21,212 nt of DNA from CAZCFB01 sp964511535 (GTDB lineage: Bacteria > Myxococcota_A > Polyangia > GCA-2747355 > CAZCFB01): contig CAZEFW010000168.1 in assembly GCA_964511535.1 (NCBI GenBank), positions 1 through 21,212 of the forward strand, read 5' to 3'. The notes under the pieces were generated by a model. That model was not told the origin of the DNA, did not search any database, and saw nothing but the letters and a program-made list of their open reading frames with translations. This document shows positions 16,564-21,212 of the stretch, one piece after another (position 1 is the first letter of the stretch; every line of letters starts with the position of its first letter). The position numbers were made by a program, and so were the translations under genes.

Positions 16564-17811
16564 ATGAGATCCCGACAAGTTCAATTGCTCCCGCTGCTCT
16601 GCTGCTCCCTGCTCATTTCGGCCTGTGGTCCGACCCCCATCGGGGCAGAGCCCACCGGCGACCCCTCTGTGGTGGTCAACCCGTCGGCGTTCACCACCTT
16701 CTCCGGCAGCATGCCGGCGTGCGGCAAATCCATGGCCTCGTTCCAGGGCACCGTGGCCTACTCCAACGGCGCCAACACCAGCACCGGGTACTCCTGCGCC
16801 GGCGTGGGCGCCTACGGGCTGCAGTACCAGTGCGTGGAGCTGGTGATGCGGCACTTCAAGACCAACTGGGGCCTGCGCTGGTACGGCAACGCCAAGCACC
16901 TGCTGGCAAACGCGCCCAAGTCCACGGTGGACGTGTACTCCAACGGCGACGGCGCCCACCCGCCCGTGCCGGGAGACATGATCGTCTGGACCAAGGGGAC
17001 CTACGGTCACGTGGCCCTGGTCACCGGCGTGACCGGATCGTCGGTCACCATCATCGAGCAGAACGTCAAGGGCAGCGGCAGCGCCACGCTGCCCTACGAC
17101 GGCAAGAGCGTGGGAGCCCGCTGGGGTAGCTGGGTGCCGGCCGGCTGGGCCCACGCCCGGGCCAACACCGCGGGAGGCGCCCCGCCGCCCCCGGGGACGC
17201 CGCCACCTCCCCCGCCCCCGCCCGCGGATCCCGACGTCACCCGTTGCAAGAAGTACGGCTGGATCTCCACCTGCGTGGGTGGCGCCACCCTGCTCTCCTG
17301 CGACCAGGCCAAGCAGGCCGCCAAGCAGGTCGCTTGCCCCGGCAGCTGCAAGAAGAACCCCCTCGGCACCCCGGACACATGCAACAACCCGGCGCCTCCG
17401 CCGCCGCCGCCGGGCACCCCCCCGCCGCCCCCCCCGCCCGGCAATCCCCCGCCGCCGCCTCCGGGCAGCCCGGTCAACTGGTCGTGCAGCAAGTCCGCGT
17501 GGCAAGGCCAGCAGCTGTGGACCTGCTCGGGCGGCTCGCGCTACCGCTGCGATGCCAGCGGCAAGCCCCGGCGAGAGGCCTGCGCCAGGGGGTGCTGGCG
17601 CAACAAGCTCGGCAAGGACGATCAGTGCGTCACCGCGGCGGCTGCCGGGTCCTGGTCCTGCAACATGTCCTCCTGGAAGGGCGCGCAGCTGTGGACCTGC
17701 AAGACCGGCACCCAGGAGATGTACCGCTGCGACGCCAGCGCGCCGGTGCGTGTCAGCTGCCCCAAGGGGTGCAAGCGCAACGCCCTGGGCACCCACGACG
17801 CCTGCCACTGA
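16564..17811 (+). CDS. CHAP-domain lipoprotein with three Cys-rich C-terminal repeats
   Basis: This protein has 415 residues from ATG 16564. It begins with a lipoprotein signal peptide (MRSRQVQLLPLLCCSLLISA, then lipobox Cys21). In-frame starts upstream would bury this signal, so they were rejected. The CHAP (NlpC/P60-like amidase/endopeptidase) domain spans about 55-200, with probable catalytic Cys90 (YQCVELV), His149 (YGHVALV) and Glu165 (IIEQN). Proline-rich linkers (about 205-220 and 276-300) separate three six-cysteine modules: C228-C273, C308-C355 and C366-C414. All share C-x3-C-x10-C at their ends and a KKNPLGTPDTC-like close. The fold suggests cleavage of peptidoglycan peptides or amides outside the cytoplasm; the modules may anchor or bind substrate. 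The modules resemble those on secreted myxobacterial hydrolases as I recall them. No Shine-Dalgarno is seen. Confidence 0.87.
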   Translation: MRSRQVQLLPLLCCSLLISACGPTPIGAEPTGDPSVVVNPSAFTTFSGSMPACGKSMASFQGTVAYSNGANTSTGYSCAGVGAYGLQYQCVELVMRHFKTNWGLRWYGNAKHLLANAPKSTVDVYSNGDGAHPPVPGDMIVWTKGTYGHVALVTGVTGSSVTIIEQNVKGSGSATLPYDGKSVGARWGSWVPAGWAHARANTAGGAPPPPGTPPPPPPPPADPDVTRCKKYGWISTCVGGATLLSCDQAKQAAKQVACPGSCKKNPLGTPDTCNNPAPPPPPPGTPPPPPPPGNPPPPPPGSPVNWSCSKSAWQGQQLWTCSGGSRYRCDASGKPRREACARGCWRNKLGKDDQCVTAAAAGSWSCNMSSWKGAQLWTCKTGTQEMYRCDASAPVRVSCPKGCKRNALGTHDACH

Positions 17812-17820
17812 GCCAGGTTC

Positions 17821-17983
17821 CTAGAGAGCTGACCAGCAGTCCTCCCGTCGCCAGACTCGCTCTTGAAATCACTGGCTTTGTTGCTCGTCGGTTGCTTGCC
17901 TCCAGCAAGCGCCCTCCTCGCGCCTTGCCTGTGATTCCAATACCTTCGCCTGGCTCGGCCCGGACTATTGATCAGCTCTCTAG
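17821..17983. repeat. 163-bp imperfect palindrome (MITE-like) between convergent genes
   Basis: The ends are 22-base inverted repeats: CTAGAGAGCTGACCAGCAGT+CC at 17821-17842 and, on the other strand, CTAGAGAGCTGATCAATAGT+CC from 17983 to 17962 (19 of 22 identical). A second matching pair lies inside: TTGAAATCACTGGC (17863-17876) against TTGGAATCACAGGC read from the other end (12 of 14). The centre is GCTTGC-CTCCA-GCAAGC (17894-17910). Both halves are 79 bases around a 5-base loop, so symmetry holds throughout although the parts between the conserved blocks have drifted. No transposase or obvious target duplication is present. The right arm contains the stop codon of the neighbouring minus-strand gene. 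It may be a non-autonomous element or a bidirectional transcription end. Confidence 0.75.
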
Positions 17984-18438
17984 CGCCCGTCGCGCGACCT
18001 GGGCCGCATGGAGTAACGGCGCCGGTACTCCTGATAGAAGCTGGCCAGGAAGAGCGCGCTGACCACGCCCAGCATCATCAGGACCGCGCTCACCTCGATC
18101 ATGTGGACCCTGCGCGCGTGGACCGCCGCCTCGGCGTGGGTCAGGCTCGGCACCGCGGCCAGGGTCAGGATGACCAGGCCGTTGACCAGAAACCCCCACC
18201 GCGCCCAGCGGGTCAGCGCGCTCCCCCTGCGACGATGGGAGCGGGAGGTCAGGTAGATCCCCGCGGCCGAGAGGCACAGGTCGGCCAGCACCAGGGGCCA
18301 GAAGAACAGGGCGATGTTTACGCCGCGGCTCGGGGTCAACGAGGGCGTGTCGCCGCCCATCATCACCAGCAGGTTGGCCACCAGCGCCGAGAGCAACAGC
18401 AACATCACGATCAGCGACAGAGTCCACTTGTAAGGCAT
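17980..18438 (-). CDS. Small four-helix membrane protein of unknown function
   Basis: I do not recognise this protein. It has 152 residues with four predicted membrane helices (about 6-27, 40-64, 82-98 and 113-134), a short basic loop after the second (SRSHRRRGS) and an Arg-rich C-terminus (YRRRYSMRPRSRDGR), which should be cytoplasmic. GGAGG lies eight bases before ATG 18438, the start chosen. ATG 18444 overlaps the radical SAM stop as TGATG but sits only two bases from that site. Either way it is translationally coupled to the radical SAM gene. The TAG stop lies within the right arm of the 163-bp palindrome. Confidence 0.8.
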   Translation of the reverse strand: MPYKWTLSLIVMLLLLSALVANLLVMMGGDTPSLTPSRGVNIALFFWPLVLADLCLSAAGIYLTSRSHRRRGSALTRWARWGFLVNGLVILTLAAVPSLTHAEAAVHARRVHMIEVSAVLMMLGVVSALFLASFYQEYRRRYSMRPRSRDGR

Positions 18439-18443
18439 GAGCA

Positions 18444-19736
18444 TCACCTCCCCTTTGCTGCCACCCGCGCCACCGGCCGGGTCTTTAGCGGCCGCCCTCG
18501 CGGGCGCGCCCACGGCCGCCGGGTCCGCCCGGAGGGCCGGGCCGCCAGGTGGCGCCGCACCAGCTCGCAGGTGTCGCACGGCTGCGGCAAGTCCGTCGCC
18601 GCGTCAGGCCGCAGGTCGAGGAAGAACTCCCGCATGCGCAGGTGGGCGGGCGAGTTGAACCGGTCCTGCAGATCACCCACGCCGCCAGCCGGCGCAGGGG
18701 AGAATGCGGTCTCCGGCGCCACGGCGTTGCAGCACGGGTACAGCTCCCCCTCCGTGCCCAGGCGCAGGTCCATCCAGAGGTAGGGGCAGGTGGCGGGCAG
18801 CCGCCGGGCGCGCCACGCCAGGGTGTCGAGGTCGAACTCCACCTCGGACGCGGCGCGGCCCGTGGCGTACACCCCGTCCGCGAAGCCGGAGACGAACACC
18901 ACCTCGTCGGCGCCCTCTGCCAGGGCCCGGTCCCTGAAGGCCCGGATCTCGTGCCAGTTATGCTCGAACACCAGGAACTTGGCGGTGATCCATGGGTACG
19001 GCCAGCGCCGCCGCGCCTTGAGATCGGCCAGCGCCCGGATCCGCGCCAGCACGCGGCCCAGATCGCCGCCGCGACGATAGATCTGGTAGGTCTCCTGGGT
19101 CGCGCCGTCCACCGACACCACGAGGTTGTTCAGGCCGCAGTTGATCAGCCGCGTGGACAGGTCGCGCACCCGCGGCACCAGGTTGCTGTGGATGCCGGTC
19201 CAGAGCCCACGGTCCGCGGCGTGGGCGCAGGCGGCGAAGAAGTCGCCGTTGAGCAGGGGCTCGCCGTGACAGTGCAGGTACACCTGGAACGCCCGCTCGC
19301 TCACCGCGTCGATGAGCGCCTTCATCTGCGCCAGCCCAGTGGGCCGGGCGGCCCGGCTGACGCGCTCTCGCCGGACGTTCTTGCGCCCCACCAGGCACCC
19401 CGGGCAGCTCAGGCAGCACACCTTGCCCGTCTCCACCTGGATCGACGGCGGCAGGTAGCTCACCCTGGAGGCGGCGAACCGCTCCCTCGCGCAGGCGCGG
19501 TAGTTCATCAGCCGGGAGAGGAAGTGCCGCTGCCGCATCATGTGCTCCAGCTTGAGCATGGTGTAGCGGCCGAGGTGTCGAGACCGCCAGGTGCGCGCGG
19601 CCCCCCGCCGCCTCGGGAACGCGATGCGCAGCATCTCCCGGTGCAGCTCCGTCTCCAGGGCCTGCTCGCGGGTATGCCTGGGTGGCGCGTAAGGGTACGC
19701 GCGGTTGGTCTGGTCTCTCTCTCCTTGCAGGTGCAT
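18444..19736 (-). CDS. Radical SAM protein with SPASM-type C-terminus
   Basis: This is a 430-residue radical SAM enzyme. After about 100 residues of basic leader come VETGKVCCLSCPGCLVGR, with the cluster motif C107-xxx-C111-xx-C114, and HCHGEPLL (155-162), the SAM-binding GE-type motif. VVSVDGATQETYQIYRRGG (206-224) is typical of SPASM-containing members. Auxiliary-cluster cysteines are C317, C335/C336 and the pair C387/C390 in QPCDTC. Such proteins modify peptides, sugars or lipids; the substrate cannot be read here. The C-terminal 40 residues are very Arg-rich. ATG at 19736 has AGGAGG nine bases upstream. It lies 66 bases after the flippase and is coupled to the small membrane protein, so a role in glycan or envelope modification is inferred. 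Confidence 0.86.
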   Translation of the reverse strand: MHLQGERDQTNRAYPYAPPRHTREQALETELHREMLRIAFPRRRGAARTWRSRHLGRYTMLKLEHMMRQRHFLSRLMNYRACARERFAASRVSYLPPSIQVETGKVCCLSCPGCLVGRKNVRRERVSRAARPTGLAQMKALIDAVSERAFQVYLHCHGEPLLNGDFFAACAHAADRGLWTGIHSNLVPRVRDLSTRLINCGLNNLVVSVDGATQETYQIYRRGGDLGRVLARIRALADLKARRRWPYPWITAKFLVFEHNWHEIRAFRDRALAEGADEVVFVSGFADGVYATGRAASEVEFDLDTLAWRARRLPATCPYLWMDLRLGTEGELYPCCNAVAPETAFSPAPAGGVGDLQDRFNSPAHLRMREFFLDLRPDAATDLPQPCDTCELVRRHLAARPSGRTRRPWARPRGRPLKTRPVARVAAKGR

Positions 19737-19802
19737 CTCACACTCCCTCCTGGCCCTGGCGCCGGGGGCTTCAGGAGCCTCCGGCGGCCGGGCCGTTCAC
19801 TT

Positions 19803-21104
19803 TCACAAAAATCGTTCCCTGATCAGCCGGACCACGGGTCCGGGCGACGTCGCCCGCAGGGCCATGAGCGTGATGGGTCGCGCCCGGGGAAACAGCAGCC
19901 CGAAGCCCCACGCGGCCAGCAGGTATGTCGCCAGCGTTGACACCGCCGCGCCGTTGATGCCCAGGGGCGGGATGAGGCACAGGTTGAGGCCCACGTTGGT
20001 CAGCACCGCCAGCGCCTGGACGTACAGGCGGTAGAGCTGAAGCCCCTCGCACACCAGCCACACCCCGCAGGCGCAGCGCTGCGCCACGAACACCCCCGCC
20101 CAGACCATGATGGCCAGCGGCGGGTGGGCGCCGACGAACGCAGGCCCGAACAGCCAGCCCATGACCGGCCTCCCCGCCGCGGTGGCCAGGACCCCCACGG
20201 CGATGCCGGCCCAGAACATCACCGAGAGCAGCTGCACCAGGCGCTGCTGATACTGTCGCTGGTCGCGCTCGCGCAGCTGGACGAAGTAGGGCAAGAACAC
20301 GGCGCAGGCGGTGATCGGCACGAAGTGCCACGCCTCCCCCAGCCTGGCAGCCACGGAGTAGACCCCCACGGCCTCGAGCCCGAGCATGCGCTCGATCATC
20401 ACCTGATCGATCTTCATCTGGATGTGCACCACGAAGCTGCTCACCATCAGCGGCCACCCCTGGGCCAGCAGCCGCCGGGCCACCGCCGGCGAGGCATGCC
20501 AGGCGGAGATGCTGTTGCCATCCCGCCGGTAGAAGCGCCCCTTGAGCCACGCGGCCAGGGCGGCGTCCAGGGCCGTGGCCGCGGCGAAGGCGAGCAGGGG
20601 GAGCCGCGCCAGGATGGCCGCTATCCGGAGCATGGATGAGATGACGAACCCGGCGGTCCGCGCCATCACGCTCGGTATGGACCGGACCTTCGCCTGGTAG
20701 TGGAAATCCACCACGTCCAGCGCCTGGAACAGGTAGATGGCCGAGACGGTGACGATGAGCGCTTGCAGCGTGCGCTCGAGCCCCAGGGCGGTGCGGGCCA
20801 CCAGGTAGGCCATGGCCATGGCGGCGACGCCGCCGGCCAGCTTCATGGCGAAGGCCGTGCCGAGGAGCAGCCCCCCCTCGGTCGGCGTGCGGGACAGCTC
20901 ACGAACCAGGACGAGGTTGAGGCCCAGGTGGCTGGCCCAGGCGAAGAAGGTGATGAAGGCCAGGGCGAAGCTCAGGGCGCCGAACCGGGCCGGCCCGAGG
21001 TGGCGCGCCACCCAGACCCCCACCAGCAGGGTGCCCACCAGGCGGCACAGCTTCTCTGCCAGCAGCCAGTTGAAGTTGCAGAAGTATCCCCTCGGCTTGA
21101 CCAT
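19803..21104 (-). CDS. Wzx-type flippase (polysaccharide/lipid-linked oligosaccharide exporter)
   Basis: This polytopic membrane protein has 433 residues and about 12 hydrophobic segments. The N-terminus (NFNWLLAEKLCRLVGTLLVGVWVARHLGPARFGALSFALAF) is characteristic of the MOP-superfamily oligosaccharide flippases, which move undecaprenyl-linked glycans across the inner membrane. Other family features are DVVDFHYQAKVRS, a charged central helix with HIQMKIDQVMIERMLG, and VGVYSVAARLGEAWHFVP. ATG 21104 is the best start, with GGAGGA about 12 bases upstream. The same frame stays open without a stop to the window edge (36 more codons, not hydrophobic), so an upstream start cannot be excluded. Bases 21105-21212 otherwise show no feature. 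It is probably the first visible gene of a surface-glycan unit. Confidence 0.88.
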   Translation of the reverse strand: MVKPRGYFCNFNWLLAEKLCRLVGTLLVGVWVARHLGPARFGALSFALAFITFFAWASHLGLNLVLVRELSRTPTEGGLLLGTAFAMKLAGGVAAMAMAYLVARTALGLERTLQALIVTVSAIYLFQALDVVDFHYQAKVRSIPSVMARTAGFVISSMLRIAAILARLPLLAFAAATALDAALAAWLKGRFYRRDGNSISAWHASPAVARRLLAQGWPLMVSSFVVHIQMKIDQVMIERMLGLEAVGVYSVAARLGEAWHFVPITACAVFLPYFVQLRERDQRQYQQRLVQLLSVMFWAGIAVGVLATAAGRPVMGWLFGPAFVGAHPPLAIMVWAGVFVAQRCACGVWLVCEGLQLYRLYVQALAVLTNVGLNLCLIPPLGINGAAVSTLATYLLAAWGFGLLFPRARPITLMALRATSPGPVVRLIRERFL

Positions 21105-21212
21105 CGTGGGTCGCCGTCCTCCGTCGTCGGTGGTGTTGGGGGCCGACCCCGCTGGCCGGCGCTCCGTTTCACTATGCTCGTTGGAAGGCGCGCTGGCGTT
21201 GCCCTGCCGCGC

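Noticed and set aside
18445..18579. Longer N-terminus for the four-helix membrane protein
   Set aside because: It overlaps the radical SAM gene, reads Ala/Pro/Arg-rich shadow sequence, and the good ribosome site lies just before 18438.
20972..21172. Additional gene at the right edge, upstream of the flippase
   Set aside because: The open frame is a shadow of the flippase start region; nothing in 21105-21212 supports a separate gene.

Overview
The window is a GC-rich scaffold piece (about two-thirds G+C by eye) from a Gram-negative bacterium. It most resembles Myxococcota or a neighbouring deltaproteobacterial lineage. The reasons are a zinc-ribbon/GYF/AgmX-PglI-type protein, a CHAP lipoprotein with Cys-rich C-terminal repeats, and an hrcA-grpE-dnaK-dnaJ operon in a high-GC Gram-negative setting. 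A run of exactly 100 N (8734-8833) and a homopolymer-like left edge suggest a draft or metagenome assembly. No rRNA, tRNA, CRISPR array or complete insertion sequence was seen.

Layout. (1) 1-4380, minus strand: a PocR-domain sensor histidine kinase, two consecutive CNNM/CBS (CorC/HlyC-like) membrane proteins and a truncated larB, tightly packed and probably one operon. (2) 4484-11836, minus strand: hemW, hrcA, grpE, dnaK, a dnaJ-like gene and an M50 site-2 protease. This is the classical HrcA heat-shock order with a membrane protease added. hrcA and grpE each have a candidate housekeeping promoter, and no CIRCE operator is recognisable. (3) 12015-14314, plus strand: a cysteine desulfurase overlapping thiI by four bases, a self-contained tRNA 4-thiouridine sulfur-transfer pair. 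It lies between unusual short-unit tandem repeats: heptamers on its left, octamers and then hexamers on its right. (4) 14554-16356, minus strand: the AgmX-like single-span protein. (5) 16564-17811, plus strand: a CHAP-domain lipoprotein with three six-cysteine repeats. (6) 17821-17983: a 163-bp imperfect palindrome between convergent genes. (7) 17980-21104, minus strand: a polysaccharide-type flippase, a radical SAM/SPASM protein and a small four-helix membrane protein, probably one envelope-related unit.

How it fits together. The central block is protein quality control: HrcA as repressor, the KJE chaperone machine, and an intramembrane protease translated just after dnaJ. The left block looks like signal sensing coupled to ion transport or tolerance and nickel-pincer cofactor synthesis. 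The right block is envelope biology.

The least explained items are the 163-bp palindrome, the hexamer array that continues the AgmX-like reading frame beyond its stop codon, the acidic PEQE-repeat tail on GrpE that broke the assembly, and the clustering of 7-, 8- and 6-bp arrays around nifS-thiI. I found no clearly new multi-gene system. The envelope trio and the palindrome are the best candidates for something undescribed.
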